A DNA stretch of 50,179 nt from an uncultured Acetatifactor sp. (GCA_934402375.1 CAKRUB010000022.1:1-50179), one strand, 5' to 3'; shown: positions 1-10,561, counted from the first letter of the stretch. Made by a program: numbers and translations. The notes: generated by a model not told the origin, from the letters alone.

Positions 1-1
1 G

Positions 2-3000
2 CTTGCTTTTACGCTGGACGAGCTTCCGACCCAGAGCGCATATCTGGCGATTAAGGCTTATGATGTGGATGAAGATTACGGTGAGACGGATTATGTGTAC
101 TTAAATGACGACATTTATCTTCCCATGGATCTGACGAATAATTATGGGAAGACATATAACAAGGAGACAATCGGTTACCTCGCGGGTACGAACAACACAT
201 GGAACACCACCGTGTTTGAGATTCCTCTCGACAAGCTGAAAAAGGGAAAGAATGTCATATCCGTGACCGTTGCAAAGAGCTGGGTGGTGACGGTAGACTG
301 GATGCAGCTCATACTGGACGGCGGGGCAGCAGACTCCAATATTGAAGAATTTTCCCTGAAGCTCCAGAATGCCGTCACGGAAAATAATCAGGTTTCCGTA
401 GAGTCCCTTGTGACAGTCAGGCAGAAAGGGAATACGCAGTATACCACAGAATATGTCCTGACGCAGGAGGAGACGGGAAATGCGCTGGACGCATGTTTCG
501 GACAGGTGCAGGCGACAGAGGAGATAGCGCTTGGTATGCCCTTAGACTCGCCGAGCGGCGTATATAAGATCACGGGAATTCTTAAGGATCCGACAACGGA
601 GGAGATCAAGGCAACCGACAGCGTCAGCTTTTATTTCATGCAGGGCTTGGGAATCGGTCCGAAGGTCAGCTATACCTTGTCGCCGGATGTCCTTACGAAA
701 ACGGATGTGGAGATAACGGTGAGCGCTGAGGCAGTGCCGGAGATGGGGATTACCGATGTGACGGTTCCGGAAACATCAAGGGTTGTTTCAGAAAACGGCG
801 AATATTCCTTTACCATAAATTATAAGCTGAACGGCAGTGACAGGTCGGCAGACTATAAGGTAAAGGTGGACAATATCGACAAGACGGCTCCCGAGATTAC
901 CTATACGACCGTCACGGTTTTGGAGGATGAGGCGCAGGCGACGGTGGAAAAGCTGTTTGCGGAGGCACTTTCCGCCTCGGACAACCGCAAGCTCGCCGAT
1001 GAGCCATGGTCGTACACGATACCGACGAATGTCAGCAGCACGCTGGGGACAAAGACCGTTCCGGTGACGGCGACGGACGCTGTGGGAAATACAAGCAAAG
1101 AAAACTGTACCATTACGGTGACGGCAAAGCCTCTGGAATTGAAGCTCAGCACGCTGACAGCGGTTTCCGGCAGTAAGGATCAGTACAGCTTAAATGCGGT
1201 TTTAACCCATACCGGAGCGGATGCAATCACGGAGACGGGCTTCGTATGGGGCATTGTACCGGCGCCCACACTGGAGCTTAACAATGGAAGCATAACGACC
1301 TCCAGCGTTGTCAAAACAAAGAACGGAAGCTTAAGTGCAACCGCCACAGAGCTTGTCTCCGGCGTGGAATACTATGCGCGGGCGTATGCGAAGGTTACAT
1401 CTGGCGGAAGTACGAAGGTCATATACAGCGAAGCGAAAGAATTCGGCTTCGGAATCCCGAAGTACGGCACGTTTTCCCTGCAGGGAATATCGACCAACAG
1501 CCGAGAAACGACCTTTACGATTAAAAGAACCGGCGGAACGGACGGGGAGCAGACCGTCTATTACCGCACGGTAAACGGCTCCGCCATCGGCGGCACCCAT
1601 TTTACCCATGTGCAGGGAAAGGTTATCTTCGCGGACGGGGAGACATCCAAGACCGTGACTGTGACGGAGAATGGTGTGACAAGTGCCTATAAGAACAATG
1701 AGGGCACAAGGTACTCCAATGCGGACAGAACCTACTCACTGGAAATTTACCGCGTAGAGGGAGGCGGGAAGATTGACGAGACAATGCGTTCGAAGACACG
1801 GACGATGTCGAAGAACAACAGTTATACCATCAACAGGTCAATTTATACCACGGAAAAATTAATGGTCGATCAGACAGAGGTAAGTACGACCAGTGGGGAA
1901 AAAATTCAGGACTCAAAAAGTGAACAAGGCGCGACAAATAGCAATGTGTGTTTTCGGATCAACCGCGACAATGTGGAGAACTACCATACCGAGAGAAAAC
2001 TTTCCGACTATTATACCAATAATCAGTTGGCGTATTTGAATGCAACCGCCAGCGGGTGGTATTATCGGTATCAGTTGAAGGCTTATGAAGGCGCTGACGG
2101 CTATGAACATGCCTATATGGGAAAATCGGAGGTGCCGAAGAATGGCTATTTTGACTTAATAGGAAAGAATGGCAAAGTTGCGGAAGGTGGCGTAGTTACA
2201 GGAGTATCCGGGCAGCTTTGGGCATGTAACTTTCAACTCGCTGATAATAAAGCAACAACCTTTCTTTTCCCGAGCACCGAAACGGGTGGGGGAGTGGGAG
2301 CTACTAAGCCAACAAGAATCTCTGGTACGACTTATTCTTACAACAATAACACATGGGTGAAGCTGGGTGTAGATGAGACATGCTATGCTTACTTTGGTGC
2401 GAGTGGTAAAAACGAGGACAGCTGGTATGTGGACGGTCTGACCAGCTATGTCATGGTGCAGGATGAGAAGGAACCTCAGCTCCTCGGCGTTGCACCCATG
2501 GCGAGCAGCACTTACCTTCCGGGCGATCCGATTACGGTGGCACTTGTCTTTGACGAGATCGTGGACAGCCAGAACAGCTCTCTGAGTGGTCTTACCATCA
2601 CGACCAACGTAGGAACTTTGACATACGCAGGCGGCGCGGACACGAATGTGCTGTATTTTAAAGGGACAGTATCGGTTGCTGACGGCATATATAGCATCAA
2701 CGCACTGACGGTTACCGGTATTAGCAATGCCTCCAACATTAAGGATATGTGCAATCTGTCCGGCACCAGCCAGACATTTCCGACGGACAAACATACCAAC
2801 ATGACCGTGGACAACAGTAAGCCGTCGGTGACGGTTACGGCAGCAGACGCGAGCAGCGCATTGCCCAGTCATCAGGCAACCATCACGGCGAAAAATGCAA
2901 CGACCATTCAGTATACATGGACGCAAAATACCGATCTGCCCGCCTATGGCTGGCAGAGTACCAAAAGTGGTACAACGCTTACGGAGAGCAGAGGCACGGC

Positions 3001-6000
3001 GGGAGAGAAGGAAACGTGGTATCTGCATGTGCTTGCCACCGCATCCTCGGGAGCTTCCACTCACACTTATAAGTCGTTTTCCTTTAAACAGCCCACGATC
3101 ACGGCGGTATCCGTAAGGGCGGGTTCCACGACCTCCTACGCGGATGTGGCTGATGTATGGAAAACCGGAAAATATATCGTGGTGCAGTATACGGGCACGC
3201 AGACCTCCGGCACGAAGATTACTTTTGACGGACCGGTGAGCGGTTCAAAGACAGTTACGGCATCAAGCGGGACGACGTATCTGAAAGTTACGGAAAACGG
3301 AACGTACACCGTCACACTGACGGACAGCTACGGAAGTGTGATTTCCAAGACCGTTGAGGTACAAAAAATAGATGCCCAGAAGCCGACGGTGACAATCCGC
3401 AGCGGCAGCAGCACGGGTGCGGATACCGTATACAATGAGCTGACCCTTGCTGTGTTCCCGGAGGATACCGGCGGCAGCGGTGTGGCAAAGGTGGAGTATG
3501 CATGGACAAATGACACAGCAACACCTTCCTCGTGGACGACGCTCACTGCGGGCACGGACGGCAGCTATCAGGCAGAGTATACCGCCAAAGAGACTGTAAA
3601 GACCGCCAAATATCTTCAGGTAAAAGTTACAGACGGCGCGGGAAATGTCTCCACAGTTGTTCGGTCGGGACCGTATTATATGATGAAGCCGGCAACCGGA
3701 GCAGGACTTCCCACGATTACCGTGACTGGAAATGCGGGTTCATGGGGAAAGAGCGCTGTGCTTATATGGACGGCGAAGAAAGGAACCGGTACAGGCGCCG
3801 GCAATATTAAGTCCGTATACACGCCGGACGGCATAAAGACCGATGCCACCGGAACCTGTACTGTGACGAAAAACGGTGTCTATGTATTCATGGTGACGGA
3901 CGAATATGGCAATTCCGTCAGTACGAAAGTGCTTGTGAAGAACATTGACAACGAGGCGCCGAAGCTGGAAAAGCTGGAGTGCTCCGTATCTACAGACTGG
4001 AAAACAGGCACGATTCAGCTGATAGGGGCTACGGATGACTGTACAGCAATCTACGATGAAAAGGGAAACTGTACAAGTCATGGCGGCATCGGCATTCAGA
4101 CAATGGAGTACCGGGGGGAGAATGAGACGGAATGGAAGACCCTCACCGGGAACAGCTTTACCGTGTCGGAAAACGGAAAATATGTAGTCCGGCTTACAGA
4201 CAATTTAGGAAATGTCAGCAAAGAGTACAGCGTGGAGATGAAGCTTATTGATAAGCAGGCGCCGTCTCTTACGGCAGCGGTGGAGAGCGGCGTCAGTGCG
4301 AACGCCGGCGGCTGGTATAATGCGGCGGCTCTGCACATTGCGCTGACCTATTCCGATAATGTGGGTGTCGTAAAGCTGTACGGCAAAGTAGATGAGGGTG
4401 AGTTTGCGGAAATCAGCGGTATTTCCGCGGAGTCCGAGACAATATTTACGAAAGCTTACGACTGTACAGAGGGTGTGCATACCTATACCTTTAAGGCGGT
4501 GGACGCGGCGGGCAATGAGAACATATCCGATCCGGTCATCGTGAAATGGGATAAGACAAGGCCTGTCATCGGTGAAATTACCGTCGAGCAGAAGGCAGCG
4601 AACCTTCTTGACTGGATCATCGGGAAGGAGAGCCTGATCCTCTATATTCCGGTGACGGAGAATGGCAGCGGGGCGGATGAGATTTCCTATACCATAACGC
4701 CCGCGTCCGGCACGGCGCAGGCTGCGACTGCAGAGCTTAAGAATGGTCGGGCGAAGATCGTCCTTTCCGCAGACTGGAAGGGCAAGATCACCGACATCAG
4801 ATGTACCGATGCGGCGGGAAATGTCTCTGATACAAAGAGCATCACCGGCGCGGCAAACGGTTTCATCGTGGAGGATAACCCGCCGGAGATTACCTTTACG
4901 GCGGCTGACCTGACAGACCCTGTGAATCCCAGACCGGGAGAGGGGCTGTCTGAGAATTACTATGAGGAAACTGCTGTTCCGACGGTCTATGTGTCGGTAA
5001 CGGATGCGGAAGACGCCGGTATTACCGCGGGAATCAAAGACATTACCTATACCATAGACGACGGTGAAGAGCAGAAGGTAGACGGCAGCTTTGCGACTGC
5101 CCTGAAGGGAAGCTATGGCTTTATCATACCGCTCACCGGTAAGACGGGCATTGTAAACATTACCGTGAAGGCTTCCGATCATGCGGGAAATACCGCGGAA
5201 AAAACGGCGACTGTGCGTATCAAAGAAAAGGAGAAGAAGCCTGCCCCTGTGCCCGATTACCGGAAAGAGCAGCTTACCGGACTGACACCGGGCGCAGCTT
5301 ATGAGGTGGAAGGGAAAACCTTATCCGCTGATGAGCAGGGCTGTATTGCCATCGGGGAAGACTGGTTTGGCAGAACGATTCCGATTTCTAAAAAGGGAAC
5401 GGAGAGCACGTCAGACAGCGACGCGGCAGAGCTTGCCATAGCCGGACGTCCGGAGATTCCGTCTGTATCTGCGAAGGCTGAGACGATCAAAGGCAAAAAG
5501 GACGGCATATTAAACGGCGTCAGTGAGGCGATGGAATACAGCACTGACGGCACAAGCTGGATAGCGATTGCCTCCGGCGAGATAACGGACGGTAGTCTGT
5601 CAGGTCTTGCAGCAGGGGAAATTTTGATCCGTGTGAAAGCGACAGAGACTGCGCCGCACGGAAAAGAGGTGCAGATAGCGATTGCGGAGGGCAGAACGCT
5701 GACCGTTACATTCGATGCAAACGGCGGAAGCACCGTCGCTCCGGTTGCCGGAAAGGCATGGCAGGAGACGGTAGACAGACCGGAGGAGCCGGTGAAGGAA
5801 GGCTATGCCCTGGAGGGCTGGTATTGCGACAAAGCCTTTACGACCGCATGGCATTTCGCGGACGAAGCAGACGCAGATCAGCTGACGGAGGATGTGACCC
5901 TTTATGCGAAGTGGAAGGATACCGCAAAGCCGGAGCTTACTGCAGTGCCGGCAGACAATAAGGATGCGCAGAAATGGCAGAAGGAACTGTCGATAGTCCT

Positions 6001-9000
6001 TACCTATTCGGACAATGAGGGTGTGACAGTGCTTTATGTTCAGAGGGATGGCGGCGCTTACGAGGAGCTTTCCATGGCAGGGAGTACCGTGCAGGACGAC
6101 GGTAAAACCTATCGGCTGACGTTTGACGGACTGGAAGAGGGAGAGCACACCTACAGCTTCAAGGCGGTGGACGCAGCGGGCAATGAAACAGTAACGGATG
6201 CCTTGACTGCAAAGCTTGACACAACGAAGCCGGTGATCGGTGAAATTACCTTTGAGCAGAAGGCAGCGAACCTTCTTGACTGGATCATCGGGAAGGAGAG
6301 CCTGATCCTCTATATTCCGGTGACGGAGGAAGGCAGCGGAGCGGATGAGATTTCCTATACCATAACGCCGGCGTCCGGTACGGCGGAAGTGAAGACGGCA
6401 AAGCTTGAGAATGGTCGGGCGAAGATCGTCCTTTCCGCAGACTGGAAGGGCAAGATTACCGACATCAGTTGTACCGATGCGGCGGGAAATGTCTCTGACA
6501 CAAAGAGCATCACAGGCGCAGCAAACGGTTTCATCGTGGAGGATAACCCGCCGAAGATTACCTTTACGGCGGCTGATATGGCAGACCCGGCAAATCCCAG
6601 ACCGGGAGAGGAGCTGTCGAAGGATTACTATGAGGAAACTGCCGTGCCGACGGTCTATGTGACGGTAACGGATGCAGAAGACGACGGTATTACCGCGGGA
6701 ATCAAAGACATTACCTATACCATAGACGACGGTGAAGAGCAGAAGGTAGACGGCAGGTTTGACACTGCCCTGAAGGAAAGCTATGGCTTTATCATACCGC
6801 TTACCGGAAGGACGGGCACTGTAGACATCACCGTGAAGGCTTCCGATCATGCGGGAAATACCGCAGAAAAAACGGCGACTGTGCGTATCAAAGAAAAGGA
6901 GAAGAAGCCTGCTCCCAAGCCAGATTACCGGAAAGAGCAGCTTACCGGACTGATGCCGGGCGCAGCCTATGAGGTGGAAGGAGAAACCCTATCCGCCGAT
7001 GGGCAGGGCTGTATTGCCATTCAGGAAGACTGGTTTGGCAGTACGATTCAGATTATAAAAAAGGGAACGGAGAGCACGTCAGACAGCGACGCGGCAAAGC
7101 TTGCCATAGCCGGGCGACCGGAAAGCCCCGCTGTATCTGCGGGCAATGAGACGATCAAAGGCAAAGAGGACGGAACGTTAAACGGCGTCAGTGAGACGAT
7201 GGAATACAGCACGGACGGCGGTACGAGCTGGATAGCGATTGCTTCCGGCGAGATAACGGACGGCAGTCTGTCAGGTCTTGCAGCAGGGAAAATTTTGATC
7301 CGCATGAAAGCGACAGAGACCGCGCCCCACGGAAAGCAGGTGCAGATAGCGATTGCGGAGGGCAGAACGCTGACCGTTACATTCGATGCAAATGGCGGAA
7401 GTAACGTCACCGCGGTTGCCGGAAAGGCATGGAAGGAGACGGTAGACAGACCGCAGGAGCCGGTGAAGGAAGGTTATGCGCTGGAGGGCTGGTATCTTGA
7501 CCATACCTTTACGACCGCATGGCATTTCGCGGACGAAGCAGACGCAGATCAGCTGTCGGAGGATGTGACCCTTTATGCAAAGTGGCGGGATACCGCAAAG
7601 CCGAATCTTGCCGCAGTACCGGATAAGGATGCGGGAAAATGGCAGAGGGAACTGTCGATAGCGCTTACCTATTCGGACAATGAAGGCGTGACAGGGCTTT
7701 ATGTCCAGAAGGACAGCGGAGCTTACGCGTCGCTTTCCATGGCAGGCAGCACCACGCAGGACGGCGGTAGAACGTACCAGCTTTTATTTGACGGACTGGA
7801 AGAGGGAGAGCACACCTATACCTTCAAGGCGGTGGACGCGGCGGGCAATGAAACAGTGACAGACGCATTGACTGCAAAGCTTGACACGACAAAGCCGGTA
7901 ATCGGAGACATTACCGTCGAGCGGAAGGCAGCGAACATTTTTGACTGGATTATCGGTAGAAAAAGCCTGATTCTGAGTATTCCGGTGACGGAGGAAGGCA
8001 GCGGGGCGGAGGAGGTTTCCTATACCATAACGCCCGCGTCCGGCACTGCGCAGGAAGCGACGGCAGAGCTTGAGAATGGTGTGGCGAAGATTACCCTTTC
8101 CGCAGACTGGAAGGGCAAAATCACCGACATCAGATGTACCGATGCAGCGGGAAATGTTTCTGACACAAAGAACATTACAGGTGCAGTAAACGGTATCATC
8201 GTGGAGGATAACCCGCCGGAGATCAGCTTTACAGTAAACGGCAGTGAAGCGTTGGCGGAAGAATATGAGGAAGTGCCGACGATTGCCGTGACGGTAAAGG
8301 ATGACAAGGACAATGCTGTTTCTGCCGGTCTGGCTTCCGTGACCTACCAGATTGGAAATGATGCGGAAACCGCTTTGCAGGAAGATTTTACAGCAAGCCT
8401 GAAAACCGAAGCCGGATTTACGATACCGGCGGAGAAGCTTCCGTTCGTTGTGGGAGAGATTACGATTGTCGTGAGAGCGGCGGACAATGCCGGAAATCAG
8501 ACGGAGAAGAGCCTTACGGTACACGTACATACCGGCGGTGAGACGCCGAAGCCTACGCCGACGCCGGAAGCACCTACGCCGACACCGGCAGCGCCGACGC
8601 CAACGCCGGAAGCACCTACGCCGACACCGGCAGCGCCGACGCCAACGCCGGCAGCGCCGACCCCTACGCCAGTAGTACCGACCCCTACGCCGGAAGCGCC
8701 TACGCCTACGCCAGTAGCACCTACGCCGACGCCGGAAGCACCTACGCCGACGCCAGTAGCACCTACGCCGACGCCGGTAGCACCTACGCCGACGCCAGTA
8801 GTACCGACCCCTACGCCGGTAGCACCTACACCAACACCGGCAGCGCCTACGCCTACGCCGGAAGCGCCTACGCCGACACCGGCAGCGCCGACGCCGACGC
8901 CAGCAGCACCTACGCCGACGCCGGAAGCACCTACGCCGACGCCGGAAGCGCCTACGCCTACGCCGGAAGCGCCTACGCCAACGCCGGTAGCACCTACGCC

Positions 9001-10183
9001 TACACCGGTAGCGCCTACGCCTACGCCGGAAGCGCCTACGCCGACCCCGACACCGGTAGCACCTACGCCGACACCGGAAGCGCCGACCCCTACGCCGGCA
9101 GCGCCTACGCCAACGCCAGAAGCGCCTACGCCTACGCCGGAAGCACCTACGCCTACACCGGTAGCACCGACCCCTACGCCGGAAGCGCCTACGCCTACGC
9201 CAGTTGTACCGACGCCTACGCCGGAAGCGCCGACCCCGACACCGGCAGCGCCGACCCCGACACCGGTAGTACCGACACCTACGCCTACGCCGGCAGAGAC
9301 ACCGAAGCCGACGGAAACGCCGGTATCAACGGGCGAACCGGTGTCAACGAACGAACCGACAGCGACGGACGAACCGGCGTCAACGAACGAACCGACAGCG
9401 ACGGACGAACCGGCGTCAACGAACGAACCGACAGCGACGGACGAACCGGCAGCAACGGACGAACCGGCGTCAGCGGACAATGGGAAAGCCATGGCAGGTG
9501 CAAGCACAGCTTTGACACTGGGTGACGGCACCGTCATTGTAACGGTTGTTTGTGAGGAGCAGGAGTATACCGCGGAAGTGGCAGATACCACGGCAGTAGC
9601 GGACGCAGTGTTGACGCCGGAGCAGATACAGAGCGTGACGGACGGTGAAACCATAGAAATCCGAATAGACGTGAAGGATATTTCCGGTAACGTGTCGGAG
9701 CAGGATAAGGGGGTAATTGAAAACGGTATCGAAGAATACCGGAAGAACTTGCCGGAACTGGTACTCGGAATGTACGTTGACATCTCCATATTCATGAAAA
9801 TCGGGGGAGGCGACTGGAATGCTGTTAGCCGGACACAGGAACCGATAGAGGTCGTAATCGGTATTCCGCCCCAGCTACAAAGCGATGACAGAATATTTTA
9901 CATTATCCGTGCCCACGAAGGGGAATACACCCTTTTGACGGATATGGATGATGAACCGGATACCATAACCATTCATACGGACATGTTCTCCACCTATGCG
10001 ATTGCCTACGAGCAGGTGAGCGGAACAGGAGAAAACCATAAGTGCGGACTATGCCATATCTGTCCGACCTTCCTTGGCATCTGCTGCTTTGTGTGGCTGG
10101 CAATTATCCTGGCAGTAGTTTTGGGTATTTGGATTGTCAGCCGGAGAAACAGGAAAGAGAAGGAAGAAAATAAAACAGCATAA
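2..10183 (+). CDS. Giant repeat-rich surface protein (5' end outside window)
   Basis: The frame is open from base 2 to the stop at 10183 (3393 residues visible), so the true start lies upstream. Numbering from the first visible codon, I see an N-terminal carbohydrate-binding-like segment, several Ig/bacterial Ig-like beta domains, a Calx-beta-like domain around residues 489-590 (GGTHFTHVQGKVIFADGE), and further Ig-like modules with the DAAGN signature. Two InlB B-repeat-like domains lie near residues 1900-1974 and 2456-2531 (TVTFDANGG...EGW...YAKW). A Pro/Thr stalk (about 2851-3090) and a TNEPTATDEPAS tract follow, then a globular domain and one membrane helix (about 3357-3380) ending in a basic RRNRKEK tail. 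There is no LPxTG sorting signal, so it is probably held by the membrane helix with the stalk crossing the wall. Role inferred: adhesin or polymer-binding surface protein. A terminator follows immediately. Confidence 0.85.
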   Translation, partial: LAFTLDELPTQSAYLAIKAYDVDEDYGETDYVYLNDDIYLPMDLTNNYGKTYNKETIGYLAGTNNTWNTTVFEIPLDKLKKGKNVISVTVAKSWVVTVDWMQLILDGGAADSNIEEFSLKLQNAVTENNQVSVESLVTVRQKGNTQYTTEYVLTQEETGNALDACFGQVQATEEIALGMPLDSPSGVYKITGILKDPTTEEIKATDSVSFYFMQGLGIGPKVSYTLSPDVLTKTDVEITVSAEAVPEMGITDVTVPETSRVVSENGEYSFTINYKLNGSDRSADYKVKVDNIDKTAPEITYTTVTVLEDEAQATVEKLFAEALSASDNRKLADEPWSYTIPTNVSSTLGTKTVPVTATDAVGNTSKENCTITVTAKPLELKLSTLTAVSGSKDQYSLNAVLTHTGADAITETGFVWGIVPAPTLELNNGSITTSSVVKTKNGSLSATATELVSGVEYYARAYAKVTSGGSTKVIYSEAKEFGFGIPKYGTFSLQGISTNSRETTFTIKRTGGTDGEQTVYYRTVNGSAIGGTHFTHVQGKVIFADGETSKTVTVTENGVTSAYKNNEGTRYSNADRTYSLEIYRVEGGGKIDETMRSKTRTMSKNNSYTINRSIYTTEKLMVDQTEVSTTSGEKIQDSKSEQGATNSNVCFRINRDNVENYHTERKLSDYYTNNQLAYLNATASGWYYRYQLKAYEGADGYEHAYMGKSEVPKNGYFDLIGKNGKVAEGGVVTGVSGQLWACNFQLADNKATTFLFPSTETGGGVGATKPTRISGTTYSYNNNTWVKLGVDETCYAYFGASGKNEDSWYVDGLTSYVMVQDEKEPQLLGVAPMASSTYLPGDPITVALVFDEIVDSQNSSLSGLTITTNVGTLTYAGGADTNVLYFKGTVSVADGIYSINALTVTGISNASNIKDMCNLSGTSQTFPTDKHTNMTVDNSKPSVTVTAADASSALPSHQATITAKNATTIQYTWTQNTDLPAYGWQSTKSGTTLTESRGTAGEKETWYLHVLATASSGASTHTYKSFSFKQPTITAVSVRAGSTTSYADVADVWKTGKYIVVQYTGTQTSGTKITFDGPVSGSKTVTASSGTTYLKVTENGTYTVTLTDSYGSVISKTVEVQKIDAQKPTVTIRSGSSTGADTVYNELTLAVFPEDTGGSGVAKVEYAWTNDTATPSSWTTLTAGTDGSYQAEYTAKETVKTAKYLQVKVTDGAGNVSTVVRSGPYYMMKPATGAGLPTITVTGNAGSWGKSAVLIWTAKKGTGTGAGNIKSVYTPDGIKTDATGTCTVTKNGVYVFMVTDEYGNSVSTKVLVKNIDNEAPKLEKLECSVSTDWKTGTIQLIGATDDCTAIYDEKGNCTSHGGIGIQTMEYRGENETEWKTLTGNSFTVSENGKYVVRLTDNLGNVSKEYSVEMKLIDKQAPSLTAAVESGVSANAGGWYNAAALHIALTYSDNVGVVKLYGKVDEGEFAEISGISAESETIFTKAYDCTEGVHTYTFKAVDAAGNENISDPVIVKWDKTRPVIGEITVEQKAANLLDWIIGKESLILYIPVTENGSGADEISYTITPASGTAQAATAELKNGRAKIVLSADWKGKITDIRCTDAAGNVSDTKSITGAANGFIVEDNPPEITFTAADLTDPVNPRPGEGLSENYYEETAVPTVYVSVTDAEDAGITAGIKDITYTIDDGEEQKVDGSFATALKGSYGFIIPLTGKTGIVNITVKASDHAGNTAEKTATVRIKEKEKKPAPVPDYRKEQLTGLTPGAAYEVEGKTLSADEQGCIAIGEDWFGRTIPISKKGTESTSDSDAAELAIAGRPEIPSVSAKAETIKGKKDGILNGVSEAMEYSTDGTSWIAIASGEITDGSLSGLAAGEILIRVKATETAPHGKEVQIAIAEGRTLTVTFDANGGSTVAPVAGKAWQETVDRPEEPVKEGYALEGWYCDKAFTTAWHFADEADADQLTEDVTLYAKWKDTAKPELTAVPADNKDAQKWQKELSIVLTYSDNEGVTVLYVQRDGGAYEELSMAGSTVQDDGKTYRLTFDGLEEGEHTYSFKAVDAAGNETVTDALTAKLDTTKPVIGEITFEQKAANLLDWIIGKESLILYIPVTEEGSGADEISYTITPASGTAEVKTAKLENGRAKIVLSADWKGKITDISCTDAAGNVSDTKSITGAANGFIVEDNPPKITFTAADMADPANPRPGEELSKDYYEETAVPTVYVTVTDAEDDGITAGIKDITYTIDDGEEQKVDGRFDTALKESYGFIIPLTGRTGTVDITVKASDHAGNTAEKTATVRIKEKEKKPAPKPDYRKEQLTGLMPGAAYEVEGETLSADGQGCIAIQEDWFGSTIQIIKKGTESTSDSDAAKLAIAGRPESPAVSAGNETIKGKEDGTLNGVSETMEYSTDGGTSWIAIASGEITDGSLSGLAAGKILIRMKATETAPHGKQVQIAIAEGRTLTVTFDANGGSNVTAVAGKAWKETVDRPQEPVKEGYALEGWYLDHTFTTAWHFADEADADQLSEDVTLYAKWRDTAKPNLAAVPDKDAGKWQRELSIALTYSDNEGVTGLYVQKDSGAYASLSMAGSTTQDGGRTYQLLFDGLEEGEHTYTFKAVDAAGNETVTDALTAKLDTTKPVIGDITVERKAANIFDWIIGRKSLILSIPVTEEGSGAEEVSYTITPASGTAQEATAELENGVAKITLSADWKGKITDIRCTDAAGNVSDTKNITGAVNGIIVEDNPPEISFTVNGSEALAEEYEEVPTIAVTVKDDKDNAVSAGLASVTYQIGNDAETALQEDFTASLKTEAGFTIPAEKLPFVVGEITIVVRAADNAGNQTEKSLTVHVHTGGETPKPTPTPEAPTPTPAAPTPTPEAPTPTPAAPTPTPAAPTPTPVVPTPTPEAPTPTPVAPTPTPEAPTPTPVAPTPTPVAPTPTPVVPTPTPVAPTPTPAAPTPTPEAPTPTPAAPTPTPAAPTPTPEAPTPTPEAPTPTPEAPTPTPVAPTPTPVAPTPTPEAPTPTPTPVAPTPTPEAPTPTPAAPTPTPEAPTPTPEAPTPTPVAPTPTPEAPTPTPVVPTPTPEAPTPTPAAPTPTPVVPTPTPTPAETPKPTETPVSTGEPVSTNEPTATDEPASTNEPTATDEPASTNEPTATDEPAATDEPASADNGKAMAGASTALTLGDGTVIVTVVCEEQEYTAEVADTTAVADAVLTPEQIQSVTDGETIEIRIDVKDISGNVSEQDKGVIENGIEEYRKNLPELVLGMYVDISIFMKIGGGDWNAVSRTQEPIEVVIGIPPQLQSDDRIFYIIRAHEGEYTLLTDMDDEPDTITIHTDMFSTYAIAYEQVSGTGENHKCGLCHICPTFLGICCFVWLAIILAVVLGIWIVSRRNRKEKEENKTA
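4562..7894 (+). repeat. Two in-frame tandem ~1.67-kb coding modules
   Basis: The segment starting at 4562 (PVIGEITVEQKAANLLDW) recurs at 6230 (1668 bp later) and again at 7895 (1665 bp later), so two complete modules of about 556 codons are followed by a partial third that diverges after about 8220. Each full module has Ig-like domains, a linker (KPAP.PDYRKEQLTGL), an InlB-type domain and another Ig-like domain. The DNA is nearly identical over long stretches (for example 4601-4670 and 6269-6338), which points to recent duplication or gene conversion. Confidence 0.9.
8552..9271 (+). repeat. 21-bp minisatellite encoding 34 PTPTPxx units
   Basis: From 8552 the frame encodes consecutive seven-residue units PTPTPxx, where xx is EA, AA, VA or VV. 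I count 34 units, one carrying an extra TP, so 34 x 21 + 6 = 720 bp. Such Pro/Thr stalks usually form a rigid wall-spanning rod. The DNA units differ only at a few wobble bases, so copy number could change by slippage or unequal recombination without breaking the frame. Confidence 0.95.
9344..9451 (+). repeat. 36-bp tandem repeat (three copies)
   Basis: Three 36-bp units begin at 9344, 9380 and 9416 and encode STNEPTATDEPA, with degenerate half-units before and after. This continues the surface-protein stalk with an acidic Thr-rich spacer just ahead of the C-terminal domain. Confidence 0.9.
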
Positions 10184-10194
10184 GTGAATTAAAG

Positions 10195-10228
10195 CGGGTG
10201 GTAACGTTAAGCGTTGCCATCCGTTTTT
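10195..10228 (+). terminator. Rho-independent terminator after the surface protein
   Basis: A 12-bp stem (10195-10206 with 10212-10223, including two G-U pairs) has a 5-nt loop, TTAAG, and runs into five T residues at 10224-10228. It begins 12 bases after the stop codon of the surface-protein gene. Confidence 0.85.
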
Positions 10229-10288
10229 GTCATAGGACAATCCGCGCATGGAATAAGCTGAAACAAGCAAGAAAAATGGGGACAGCGG

Positions 10289-10561
10289 ATGTTAAATATA
10301 ACGGATGCAGAACTGGATGCAATGGCTGCTGTGGATGTCAGGACGGTAGACATCAATACGCTGACAGACATTCGGGATATCAAGATTGACACAAATCTGC
10401 CGGTGGAAGAAAAGCTGGCTTCCTTTGCAGCGCAGACCAACAATATCTATGTCCATCGCGTGGGCGATTATGTGGTGAAGGTCAGCTTCCAGAAGGAAGG
10501 ACCGGGGATAGACGATAAGATGGAGGAATATCTGAGACATCTGGCGGGGGGATTCCAATGA
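10289..10561 (+). CDS. Small unknown protein preceding the recombinases
   Basis: This is a 90-residue protein. The ATG at 10289 is preceded by a weak GGGGA ribosome site, and the last codons overlap the next gene by 4 bp (ATGA), so the two are translationally coupled. The sequence is compact and acidic, with a central VDVRTVDINTLTDIRDIKID stretch and a C-terminal VGDYVVKVSF strand followed by a helix. There is no signal peptide or obvious DNA-binding motif. Similar short proteins (DUF6870-like, from memory) occur next to recombinase genes in Firmicute mobile elements; that assignment is tentative. A directionality or accessory role is possible but not shown. Confidence 0.65.
   Translation: MLNITDAELDAMAAVDVRTVDINTLTDIRDIKIDTNLPVEEKLASFAAQTNNIYVHRVGDYVVKVSFQKEGPGIDDKMEEYLRHLAGGFQ

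Noticed and set aside
2156..3064. 302-codon minus-strand open frame inside the surface-protein gene
   Set aside because: No family resemblance, rare-residue-rich composition and complete overlap with a clearly coding plus strand.
8497..9795. Long open frame on the minus strand reading GVGVGATG-type repeats
   Set aside because: It is the mirror of the Pro/Thr repeat of the surface protein; the repeat lacks stops in several frames and there is no ribosome site or promoter for the minus strand.
10000..10183. LPxTG sortase anchor on the surface protein
   Set aside because: No LPxTG-like motif precedes the C-terminal helix; the protein ends in a membrane helix with a basic tail only.
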